From contig NZ_KQ948938.1 in NCBI RefSeq assembly GCF_001514235.1, positions 124,001-188,000 of the forward strand: a stretch of 64,000 nucleotides of DNA, given 5' to 3'. Source of the stretch: Streptomyces caeruleatus. GTDB lineage: Bacteria > Actinomycetota > Actinomycetes > Streptomycetales > Streptomycetaceae. Position 1 is the first letter of the stretch. Each line of letters begins with the position of its first letter. Below are positions 41,136 through 49,270 of this stretch, one piece after another. The notes under the pieces are model-generated. The model worked only from the letters and a program-made list of their open reading frames with translations. It was not told the origin of the DNA and did no database searches. The translations under genes were made by a program, and so were the position numbers.

Positions 41136-42611
41136 ATGGACTTCGACGTCGCCGCTCCCGACCCTGCCGGCATGGTGGCGTCGCTCAGTTCGCTTGGCTA
41201 CTCGCTTCCCGCCGCCGTCGCAGACCTCGTGGACAACAGCGTCTCGGCAGAGGCCAAGAACATCGACGTCGACTTCACGTGGGACGGGCAGAGCTCCTGG
41301 ATCGCCGTAACTGACGACGGCCGGGGGATGACGGAGCCCGAGCTGGTGACCGCCATGACGGTGGCGGCGCGCGGCCCGTCCGCCGAACGGAGTGCCACGG
41401 ATCTCGGCCGTTTCGGTGTGGGGCTGAAGTCCGCCTCCTTCTCCCAGTGCCGCAAGCTCACTGTCGCCACGGTCAGGGACGGGACCTGGCATGTCCGGAC
41501 GTGGGACCTCGGTGTCGTGGAGCACTACAAGGAGTGGCGGCTCCTTCGGGACCCGGGCGACACGACCATGGCCCTCCTGCGTCGGGTCGCGGGAAGTATG
41601 CAGCACGGGACCGTCGTCCTGTGGGAACAGCTCTCCGGCTACCACAACACCGCCGTGACTTGCGACGACGAAAAGACGCAGGCCCAGTTCTATGCGGAGG
41701 CGGAGCGTACCGAAGCCCACCTCTCAATGGTCTTCGCCCGTTTCCTGCAACGTCCGGCCCGGTGCCGGCTCCGGGTGCGCGGCTCCGACCTCTCCCCGTG
41801 GGACCCCTTCCTGTCCACGCATCCGTCGGTACAGCGGATCCCCTGGGAGCCTCTACCGCTCGGATCGCAGTCGGTGCGAGTGGAGCCCTTCGTCCTCCCG
41901 ACGGCACAGCGTCTCTCGGAGGCCGAATACGAGTCGGCTGCGGGACAGAGAGGATGGCTGGGACAACAGGGCTTCTATGTCTACCGGCGTGACCGCCTGA
42001 TCCTGGCCGGTGACTGGCTGGGGATCCGAGGCCTACGGCGCGAGGAGAAGTACAACCTTGCGCGGATCGCCGTGGACATCCCTGCGGAGACCGATGCCGA
42101 CTGGGGCGTGGACGTGCGCAAGGCGAGTGTGGTTCCCCCCGTCTCCCTGCGTCGTCACCTGGAGAGGATCGCCAGGTACACCCGCGAGGCGGCCTCCCGT
42201 TCCGCACGACAGCGTGGTCAGGTCGTGTCCAGGGCGCACGGCGACCCCCTGAAGTTCGCCTGGAACGTGAAGCGTCACGACGGCCGGATCGTTCTGCGTG
42301 TCAACAGAAAACACCCCTTGGTGAAGGCAGCGATGGACGACCACGGCGGCAATCCGGAGGTCGTCCGCTCGATGATCCGCCTCCTTGAGGAGACAGTCCC
42401 TGTCACGGCGCTCCGCATGCTCCATGAGACCGACACGGTCGACGACCCCGAACCCTTCGGCGGTCCGGGGCCAGCCGCTCCGGAGACCGTCGACATCGCC
42501 CGCCAGGTGTACGAAGCGCTCGTTGACCAGGGCCGCTCCCCTGAGGACGCCCGGGGCGTCCTCAGCTCCATGCCCCCCTTCGACGAGCAACAAGGTTTCT
42601 GGAACTCCTGA
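41136..42611 (+). CDS. GHKL ATPase of MORC/MutL-like (paraMORC) type
   Basis: A 491-residue protein from ATG 41136 (GTG 41130 is also possible). The Bergerat ATP-binding fold is clear: N-box AVADLVDNSVSAEAKNI (about 28-44), G1 box DDGRGM (about 64-69) and G2-like GRFGVGLKSASFSQ (about 94-107), followed by an S5-like domain. Comparative work has described prokaryotic MORC and paraMORC GHKL proteins in restriction-modification neighbourhoods with helicases and nucleases, which is the context here. ATP-driven dimer closure on DNA and signalling to nucleases is the expected role. It is the first gene of a four-gene operon. Confidence 0.85.
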   Translation: MDFDVAAPDPAGMVASLSSLGYSLPAAVADLVDNSVSAEAKNIDVDFTWDGQSSWIAVTDDGRGMTEPELVTAMTVAARGPSAERSATDLGRFGVGLKSASFSQCRKLTVATVRDGTWHVRTWDLGVVEHYKEWRLLRDPGDTTMALLRRVAGSMQHGTVVLWEQLSGYHNTAVTCDDEKTQAQFYAEAERTEAHLSMVFARFLQRPARCRLRVRGSDLSPWDPFLSTHPSVQRIPWEPLPLGSQSVRVEPFVLPTAQRLSEAEYESAAGQRGWLGQQGFYVYRRDRLILAGDWLGIRGLRREEKYNLARIAVDIPAETDADWGVDVRKASVVPPVSLRRHLERIARYTREAASRSARQRGQVVSRAHGDPLKFAWNVKRHDGRIVLRVNRKHPLVKAAMDDHGGNPEVVRSMIRLLEETVPVTALRMLHETDTVDDPEPFGGPGPAAPETVDIARQVYEALVDQGRSPEDARGVLSSMPPFDEQQGFWNS

Positions 42612-42658
42612 CACCTGGTAGTCCCCACTCTCAACCGACCCGGCCGCAGGAGGTCGCA

Positions 42659-45448
42659 GTGAGCACCACCCCCGAGGACAGTCTCGAAAAGGCCGAGCAG
42701 ACAGCGGTACTGCTCCTGCCCGGCGACCGGCAGGCGACGCCGGCCGAGGTCGACTTCGCCGTGAACACCGCGGTCAGCATCCTCGCTGCCCAGGGGATCA
42801 CCGTGGACCGGGACCAGGTGCGGAAGGTGCTAGAGGCACGGGCCTCCGTGTTCCAGGCTGATTCCTCCGCGATGAAGAACGACGAAGGCCACGTGGCCTG
42901 GCTCGCCGACGCGAAGGCCGACCGGAAGTGGGACTTCTGGGACCGCTACCGGCGCTACCTCCTGAGCGTCTCCAAGCTCCCGATGCAGGTCGTGCGCCGA
43001 CTCGACCAGAGCACCGACGACGTTCTCGGAGAGCTGGAAGACCCCCAGCGAGAAGGCGCCTGGCGCCGGACCGGGCTCGTGATCGGACAGGTCCAGTCCG
43101 GCAAGACAGGGCAGTTCATCGGGCTCGCTGCGAAGGCAGCCGACGCCGGCTACCGACTCATCGTGGTGTTCGCCGGGATCCACAACGACCTGCGCAGCCA
43201 GACACAGCTCCGTATCGACGAAGGACTCCTCGGATTCGACACCCAGTACCAGTTCCGCTCGGACGATGACGCGCATCGTCATATCGGTGTCGGTGCGATG
43301 TCACACGGCAAGCGCCTGAAGGCTGCATCGCTCACCACCAGCCACGAAAAAGGGGACTTCGCCCGGAAGACGGCGGTCTCCGCGAACGTCCCGGTGGGCA
43401 GTGTTCCGGTCGTTCTCGTCGTCAAGAAGAACCGTCGGATCATCGACAACCTGCGTGACTGGGTGATCGACAACCACGGCGTGGAGGACCCGGAGACCGG
43501 ACGGATGGTCGTCCCCGATCTCCCCTTGTTCGTGATCGACGACGAGGCCGACAACGCCGGGGTGAACACCTCCAAGGACCCCGACACCAACCCGTCGGCG
43601 ATCAACAAGGCCATCAGGCGGTTGGTCAACAGCTTCACGAAGGCGTCCTACGTCGGCTACACGGCGACCCCCTTCGCGAACATCTACATCAATCCCGACA
43701 CGGACCACGACGAGCTGGGCCCGGATCTCTTCCCGGAGAGCTTCATCCGCACCCTGCGTGCGCCGTCCAACTACCTCGGTCCCGAGCGGGTCTTCGGTCT
43801 ACAGACCGACGGAGACGAGGAGGACATCGATCCGCTGCCGCTCACAAGGCACATCAAGGACACGGACCTCTGGGTGCCGGACAAGCACAAGTCCTACCAC
43901 CAGGTTCCCGACTTCCTGCCCGAGTCGCTGCAGCGTGCCGTCCGGTCCTTCGTCCTGACCTGCGCGGCACGTCGAGCACGGGGGCAGGTCGCCGTGCACA
44001 ACTCCATGCTGGTGCACGTGACCCGCTTCACCGCCGTACAGCAGCAGGTCCGCGACCAGATCGATGCCCATGTGCGTCTGCTATTCGATGTCCTCCAGGA
44101 CCGGTTCAGCAGTGCCCGCGAAGAACTCGAAGAAGAGCTGCGGGAGCTCTGGGACGAGGACTTCGTCCCCTGTACCGAGGACATGACGGGGGGCAGGCTC
44201 GACTGGGAGGATGTCGAACCGCATCTCCACGCCTCCCTCGGGAAGATCACCGTCATGGCTGTCAACGGTGCCGCGAAGGACGCCCTCCAGTACTACGAGC
44301 GCCGGGAGACCGGCTTGTCGGTCATCGCCGTAGGTGGCGAGAAGCTCTCCCGCGGTCTGACGCTCGAAGGGCTGTCGGTTAGCTACTACCTGCGTGCCTC
44401 CAAGACGTACGACACCCTTCTGCAGATGGGCCGTTGGTTCGGCTACCGTCCTGGCTACGAGGACCTGTGCCGCCTGTACACGACACGTACGCTGCAGCGC
44501 CAGTACGCGGAGATCACTGCGGCCACCGACGAACTCCGGCGCGACGTCGAGGAGATGTCCGCCGTGGGACTCACCCCCCGCGAGTACGGTCTCAAGGTCA
44601 GGACCTCGTCGCTCGGCCTCGGCATCACGGCCTCCAACAAGATGAGGCAGGGCACGCGTGTCCGCCTCAGCTACTCCGGCGAGCTTCCCGAGACGACCAT
44701 CTTCGACCTCTCGGAGAGGGCAGTTCGTAACAACCACGAGACCCTCGCATCGTTCGTCGCGCGCCTCGACGCGCACTCCGCGGGGGAGGTGGACGAGCGG
44801 AGCGGGAGCATCACCTGGAGCGGCGTCGCGCCCTCGGACGTCACCGAGGGTTTCCTCGACTCCTATCTCACCGACCGGCAGGCCCAGCGGGTGCGGCCGG
44901 CGTTCATCGCGGAGTACGTACGCCAGTGCGCCAAGCATGGTGAGCTGGGCAACTGGACAGTCCGTCTGGCCAGCCGGCTGCCCGAGGGAGCGCCGGCCGA
45001 TATTGCGGGCCATTCCGTCGGCCTCATCACGCGCAGCCACTCCAAGTCCTCGGAGGTCGTCCCCGGCCGCTACACGATCAAGCGCGTGCTGAGCCCCGCC
45101 GACGAGCTCTGCGACCTGACCCCTGAACAGTACGACCGTGCGCTGAAGGCCACACAGGAAGCCGCGAAGGGCAAGCTCAACAGGAAGGGCGAACCGCTCG
45201 ATCCCGACACCCCCCGCGGTCGGCCCCTGCGTCACCAGCGTCGCGCTGACCAGCCGTTGCTTCTGCTGTATCCCCTCAGCCCTGCCGAGGTGGCCAAGTC
45301 GTCGGGGAACCCCGAGCCGGTCGCTCCGCTGGTCGGGTTTGCCATCAGCTTCCCGTTCTCCGGCCAGCAGTTGAAGACCGAGTACGTGGTGAACGACATC
45401 TGGTTCAAGCAGGACATGGAGTTCGACGACTTCGAGGACGAAGAGTGA
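42659..45448 (+). CDS. Z1-domain superfamily II ATPase
   Basis: A 929-residue protein from GTG 42659 with GGAGG upstream. Walker A-like QVQSGKTGQFIGLAAKAAD (about 141-159), VVFAGIHNDLRSQTQLRIDEG and Walker B LFVIDDEADNAG (about 288-299) are followed by motif III-like YVGYTATPFANIYINP. The C-terminal half has helicase motifs V/VI equivalents (VGGEKLSRGLTLEGLSVSYYLR; LLQMGRWFGYRPGYEDL). This is the Z1 domain family, superfamily II ATPases tied to DNA methylase and GHKL genes. It probably translocates on or remodels DNA. The stop overlaps the next GTG. Confidence 0.9.
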   Translation: MSTTPEDSLEKAEQTAVLLLPGDRQATPAEVDFAVNTAVSILAAQGITVDRDQVRKVLEARASVFQADSSAMKNDEGHVAWLADAKADRKWDFWDRYRRYLLSVSKLPMQVVRRLDQSTDDVLGELEDPQREGAWRRTGLVIGQVQSGKTGQFIGLAAKAADAGYRLIVVFAGIHNDLRSQTQLRIDEGLLGFDTQYQFRSDDDAHRHIGVGAMSHGKRLKAASLTTSHEKGDFARKTAVSANVPVGSVPVVLVVKKNRRIIDNLRDWVIDNHGVEDPETGRMVVPDLPLFVIDDEADNAGVNTSKDPDTNPSAINKAIRRLVNSFTKASYVGYTATPFANIYINPDTDHDELGPDLFPESFIRTLRAPSNYLGPERVFGLQTDGDEEDIDPLPLTRHIKDTDLWVPDKHKSYHQVPDFLPESLQRAVRSFVLTCAARRARGQVAVHNSMLVHVTRFTAVQQQVRDQIDAHVRLLFDVLQDRFSSAREELEEELRELWDEDFVPCTEDMTGGRLDWEDVEPHLHASLGKITVMAVNGAAKDALQYYERRETGLSVIAVGGEKLSRGLTLEGLSVSYYLRASKTYDTLLQMGRWFGYRPGYEDLCRLYTTRTLQRQYAEITAATDELRRDVEEMSAVGLTPREYGLKVRTSSLGLGITASNKMRQGTRVRLSYSGELPETTIFDLSERAVRNNHETLASFVARLDAHSAGEVDERSGSITWSGVAPSDVTEGFLDSYLTDRQAQRVRPAFIAEYVRQCAKHGELGNWTVRLASRLPEGAPADIAGHSVGLITRSHSKSSEVVPGRYTIKRVLSPADELCDLTPEQYDRALKATQEAAKGKLNRKGEPLDPDTPRGRPLRHQRRADQPLLLLYPLSPAEVAKSSGNPEPVAPLVGFAISFPFSGQQLKTEYVVNDIWFKQDMEFDDFEDEE

Positions 45449-46452
45449 TCGACGAGAGTGTGTGGCAGGAGCTGGAGGCTCACCAGCAGACCCCGGGCAG
45501 GTCCACCCGGCGGCTCCACCCCGACTCCCCGCACGACATCCAGGTGTCGGTGACGCACCCCGCCCTCCGACGGATGCTGCTGCTCGGCACGGACGCCAGG
45601 ACCGCCGACACCGTACGCAAGGAGATCCACGAACTGCCGGCCACCCGTGGCCTGCAGCTGAACCTGTCGTCGGTGTCCGGCAACCACTACGAGCTCCAGG
45701 TCATGCTCACCGACGACGAACTCACGGAGGTGTTCACCCCGCTCGTCTCCGACATCGCTGAAGTGGTGCGGGATGCGCCGACCACGGAGACGGCGGCGGA
45801 GGCCGCGGTTCGCCGCTACGTCCGATGGCAGCAGCTGCTGCGCTCCGTGTCGCGCGAGGGCTTGTCCCGGCAGGCCCGGTGTGGCCTCTTCGGCGAACTC
45901 CACTTCCTCCTTGAGTACGTGCTGCCGACTTTCGACCAGCACACCGCCGTCACCTCCTGGACCGGACCGAGACAGACGAACCAGGACTTCCAGCTGCCCG
46001 GTGCCGCGGTCGAGGTGAAGGCGACCACGGCCCGCTCTCCCCGGACGGTCCAGATCGCAAGCGAGCGGCAGCTGGACACGGCTGACTCGACGCCCCTCGC
46101 ACTGGCCCACGTCGTCCTCGACGACCGGCAGAGGGGGCTCGGCATGAGTCTGAACGCCTTGGTGGACGAGATACGGGCCCGTCTGACCTCACCGTCCGTC
46201 TCCCAGCGCTTCGAGAGCCTGCTGATCCAGGCCGGCTACCTGCCGAACCAACGGGATCTCTACGAGCACGATCGCTACACCCTGCGGCGTAGCGAGTTCT
46301 GGACGGTCGGGGAGGGCTTCCCCCGCATCGTCGAGGCCGAACTGCCGCCCGGAGTCGGCAACTGCACCTACACCATCGACGTGTCGGCGCTGGCCACCCA
46401 CAGCGTTACCGCCGAAGCACTGGTCGACATGATCCGAGGAACCCATGGCTGA
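45445..46452 (+). CDS. PD-(D/E)XK nuclease of DUF4420 type
   Basis: A 335-residue protein whose GTG overlaps the Z1 stop. Catalytic residues are seen in GLFGELHFLLEYVL (E about 150) and NQDFQLPGAAVEVKATTA (D about 176; E-x-K about 187-189), the arrangement of the PD-(D/E)XK motif protein family that accompanies Z1 and AIPR genes. It is therefore the best candidate DNA-cleaving subunit of this operon, besides Vsr. The length is normal. It overlaps the AIPR gene start by 8 bp. Confidence 0.85.
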   Translation: MIDESVWQELEAHQQTPGRSTRRLHPDSPHDIQVSVTHPALRRMLLLGTDARTADTVRKEIHELPATRGLQLNLSSVSGNHYELQVMLTDDELTEVFTPLVSDIAEVVRDAPTTETAAEAAVRRYVRWQQLLRSVSREGLSRQARCGLFGELHFLLEYVLPTFDQHTAVTSWTGPRQTNQDFQLPGAAVEVKATTARSPRTVQIASERQLDTADSTPLALAHVVLDDRQRGLGMSLNALVDEIRARLTSPSVSQRFESLLIQAGYLPNQRDLYEHDRYTLRRSEFWTVGEGFPRIVEAELPPGVGNCTYTIDVSALATHSVTAEALVDMIRGTHG

Positions 46453-48463
46453 GCACGACCTCCACGAGTACTCCCGCGCGCTGGTGACCGACATCCAGGC
46501 GCTGGCGGACGCCGAGGGCGGCTCGATCCCGAACACGTTCACCCAGCACGTACTCGACATCCTTGAGGAGGCCGGGGTCGTCACCGACGCGGCACTCGCC
46601 TACCACTCCTCCCGGGGACTGGAGATCTACGGCTACGGTCTGCCCGAGGACGGGTCCAGTCTCGACCTCTACACAACGGACTTCAACCTGACCCCGTCGA
46701 GCAGCAAGCTGACCAAGGCCGAGTCCGACAGGCTCTTCCGCCGGCTGTTCGCGTTCCTGGGCAAGCACGGGGCCATCCGCCCCAACCAGGAGGACAACAC
46801 CGACGTGCACGACATGTGCGTCGGTGTGGAGAAGGCGTTGTCGGACGTTCCGAAGATCCGGCTCTTCCTCCTCAGCAACAGGGTCAGCACGACGAGCGCC
46901 CCGGAGCCCACGGAGTTCGAGGGAATCCCCGTCACCTACGAGCTCTGGGATCTCGCGCGGCTCCACAGGCACGAGACCTCCGGGAGTATCGGCGAGCCCA
47001 TCAAGGTGACCTTCGAGCGTCCTCTTCCCTGCCTGGCGGCTAACAGCGACGAGCCGAACTACTCGGTCGTCCTGGCCGTGATTCCCGGTCGGCAGCTGGC
47101 CGAGCTGTACAAGGAGCACCGGACGCGGCTGCTCGAACTCAACGTCCGGTCCTTTCTCCAGACCCGCGGTGCCGTGAACAAGGGCATCCGTGACACCCTG
47201 CTGAACGCCCCGGGCAAGTTCCTCGCCTACAACAACGGAGTGACCGCCACCGCCTCGGACGTGGACTTCGAGACGGACGAGGCCGGCAGCCCCGTTGCCA
47301 TCAGGAGCATGACCGGCCTCCAGATCGTCAACGGCGGCCAGACCACCGCCTCGCTGCACCACGTCCTGACCCGTGACAAGCGGGACCTGGACGGGGTCCA
47401 CGTGCAGATGAAGCTCACGATCGTCGACCCCGCCTACCTTTCCGAGATCGTTCCGAAGATCTCCCAGTACTCCAACACCCAGAACAAGGTGACGCTGGTC
47501 GACTTCAGCTCGAACCACGAGTTCCACGTCGCGTTCGAGCGTGTCTCCCGCAGTCTGTGGGCTCCTGCAACCGACGGCAGCGGTCAGGAGACGCGATGGT
47601 TCTACGAGCGGGCGCGGGGCCAGTACACCGACAAGTCCGCCGAGCACGAGACCCGCGCCGCCCAGCGCAAGTTCAAGCTGATCACGCCTACACGGCAGCG
47701 GTTCAGCAAGTCCGACCTGGCCACCTTCGTGCACTCCTGGGAACAGCTCCCGTACTGGGTGAGCCGCGGCGCACAGAAGAACTTCGCCCATTTCATGGAG
47801 CGGATCGAGAAGTCCGACCCCGTAGTGGACGTGCAGTACTGCAAGCGCGCCATCGCCACCGCCCTCCTCTTCCAGGCCGCCGACCGCATCGCCCGAACGC
47901 ACTCGGCCGGCAGCCACAAGCGACTGATCACGACCTACACGGTCGCCCGGCTCTCACTCGCTGCCGGGAAGCGGATCGACCTCGACAGGATCTGGAACGA
48001 GCAGGGCACCACGGGTGCCCTGCAGGACGCCCTCGACGAGCTCACTCCCCTGATCATGGAGACGGTGATCTCCGGCGACCGGCACGTGTCGGAGTGGGCG
48101 AAGAAGCCCGACTGCTGGGACGAGGTGTCCCGCATCCCGTGGACGATCCCCGACGCCTTGGCCGCCGAACTCACAGCCGAGCCCTTCGAGATCGCCTCCC
48201 CTGAGAGCACCGAGTCCGACGAGGCCGAAGCCGCCGTCGAGGACATCCCCGGTGAGGAGTGGCAGGCTCTCGCGGACTGGGCCCGTGAAGGCCGGGTCCT
48301 GCGCGCCGTAGACAGGCAGCTCGCCGATCGTGTCGCGCAGCGTCTGTCCCAGGGACGACGGGTTACCGGGGCCCAGGCCCGGCAGGCGATGGAGGTCTAC
48401 GAAGAGGCCCTGCGGCATGGTTTCCAACCCGCGTCGGTCGGCCTCGACCACGAGACGGCGTGA
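46445..48463 (+). CDS. AIPR-family (abortive infection phage resistance) protein
   Basis: A 672-residue protein from ATG 46445. The defining core is present: LQTRGAVNKGIRDTL, then GKFLAYNNGVTATAS, then GLQIVNGGQTTASLHH (residues about 240-305) and ISQYSNTQNKVTLVDF. AIPR proteins are linked to abortive phage infection, and a nuclease-like activity has been suggested for the family. It is the last gene of the coupled GHKL-Z1-DUF4420 operon. No catalytic residues can be named with confidence here. Confidence 0.9.
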   Translation: MAEHDLHEYSRALVTDIQALADAEGGSIPNTFTQHVLDILEEAGVVTDAALAYHSSRGLEIYGYGLPEDGSSLDLYTTDFNLTPSSSKLTKAESDRLFRRLFAFLGKHGAIRPNQEDNTDVHDMCVGVEKALSDVPKIRLFLLSNRVSTTSAPEPTEFEGIPVTYELWDLARLHRHETSGSIGEPIKVTFERPLPCLAANSDEPNYSVVLAVIPGRQLAELYKEHRTRLLELNVRSFLQTRGAVNKGIRDTLLNAPGKFLAYNNGVTATASDVDFETDEAGSPVAIRSMTGLQIVNGGQTTASLHHVLTRDKRDLDGVHVQMKLTIVDPAYLSEIVPKISQYSNTQNKVTLVDFSSNHEFHVAFERVSRSLWAPATDGSGQETRWFYERARGQYTDKSAEHETRAAQRKFKLITPTRQRFSKSDLATFVHSWEQLPYWVSRGAQKNFAHFMERIEKSDPVVDVQYCKRAIATALLFQAADRIARTHSAGSHKRLITTYTVARLSLAAGKRIDLDRIWNEQGTTGALQDALDELTPLIMETVISGDRHVSEWAKKPDCWDEVSRIPWTIPDALAAELTAEPFEIASPESTESDEAEAAVEDIPGEEWQALADWAREGRVLRAVDRQLADRVAQRLSQGRRVTGAQARQAMEVYEEALRHGFQPASVGLDHETA

Positions 48464-48494
48464 GCGCGAGAGACCCGGAGGACTCGGCCCGCCG

Positions 48495-48683
48495 CTACAG
48501 GGTTCCCTTGCCCAACAGGTCGCCGATCGCGTCTTCTGCCCGCCTCAGCACGATGCGCCCGTCCCCGTCACTGAATACCAGCAACCTGGTACCCGGGCTG
48601 ATGCCTGCTTCGGCGAGGATCCCGAGCGGGAGCTCCACACGGCCTGCCTCGTCGACGTCGAGTTCTGCGGGTTCTCGGATCAC
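48495..48683 (-). CDS. AbrB/MazE/SpoVT-like swapped-hairpin protein
   Basis: A GTG at 48683 opens a 62-residue protein, IREPAELDVDEAGRVELPLG, then LAEAGISPGTRLLVFSDGDGRIVLRRAED. This is the AbrB DNA-binding hairpin ('v.GRv.lP..ir..lgi..Gd.l.v..dgd.i.L'). The frame is open to 48824, but the upstream part looks non-coding. It lies antiparallel between the AIPR and Vsr genes, 31 bp from the AIPR stop. It may regulate the island or be an antitoxin-type remnant without a partner. Confidence 0.6.
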   Translation of the reverse strand: MIREPAELDVDEAGRVELPLGILAEAGISPGTRLLVFSDGDGRIVLRRAEDAIGDLLGKGTL

Positions 48684-48748
48684 CCGGGTCAGTCTGCCAT
48701 CCGGAGCACGCCCAGAGGCGTGGCCGCCCAAGGTGAAAGCATGGCCTC

Positions 48749-49270
48749 GTGAGCACAGACGAAGGATGGGTGAGCACGCCCTGGAGTGCGCAGCTCCGAG
48801 GTCGCCGCATACGGGACACAGCACCAGAAAAGACCCTCAGGAGCGCAGTCCAGGCCCTCGGGCTCCGCTTTCGACTGCACCGTAAGGTCGCCCCTCGCTG
48901 TACGGCCGACTTCGTACTGCCCCGGCACTCCGTCGCGGTCTTCGTCGACGGCTGCTTCTGGCACGGCTGCCCCTCCCACGGCACACGGCACTTCCGCGGG
49001 CCGAACGCCTCGCGCTGGGAGGCCAAGATCACGGCCAACGTGGAGAGGGACGCCAGGAACACCCAAGCGGCAACAGACGCCGGATGGACCGTGGTGCGCA
49101 TCTGGGAGTGCGAGGTAAGGGCTGACGCCGGGCGGGCCGCCCAGCGCATCGCCGAGGCCACACACCACAGCGTCCCTGTTCTCCCGGAGGCAGTCTGTCA
49201 GCCTGCGGTCAGGGCAACGTCGAAGGTGGCCTCGGTTCCCTCGTCCTCCTGCGGACGGGTCGGACAGTAG
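48749..49270 (+). CDS. vsr: Very short patch repair (Vsr)-type endonuclease
   Basis: A 173-residue protein from GTG 48749. Vsr motifs are complete: a catalytic aspartate in TADFVLPRHSVAVFVDGCFWHGC (about 51-73), ArgAsn-rich NVERDARN and GWTVVRIWECEV. In Dcm systems Vsr nicks T-G mismatches made when 5-methylcytosine deaminates; in GHKL-type modification systems it may serve as a nuclease subunit. It pairs naturally with the convergent cytosine methyltransferase, whose 3' end it overlaps by 73 bp. The last 30 residues are encoded within that overlap and look non-conserved. Confidence 0.9.
   Translation: MSTDEGWVSTPWSAQLRGRRIRDTAPEKTLRSAVQALGLRFRLHRKVAPRCTADFVLPRHSVAVFVDGCFWHGCPSHGTRHFRGPNASRWEAKITANVERDARNTQAATDAGWTVVRIWECEVRADAGRAAQRIAEATHHSVPVLPEAVCQPAVRATSKVASVPSSSCGRVGQ

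Noticed and set aside
48460..48885. 141-residue plus-strand frame between AIPR and Vsr
   Set aside because: Serine/proline/arginine-rich with no fold; the minus strand here encodes a good AbrB-type hairpin and the Vsr frame covers its 3' part.
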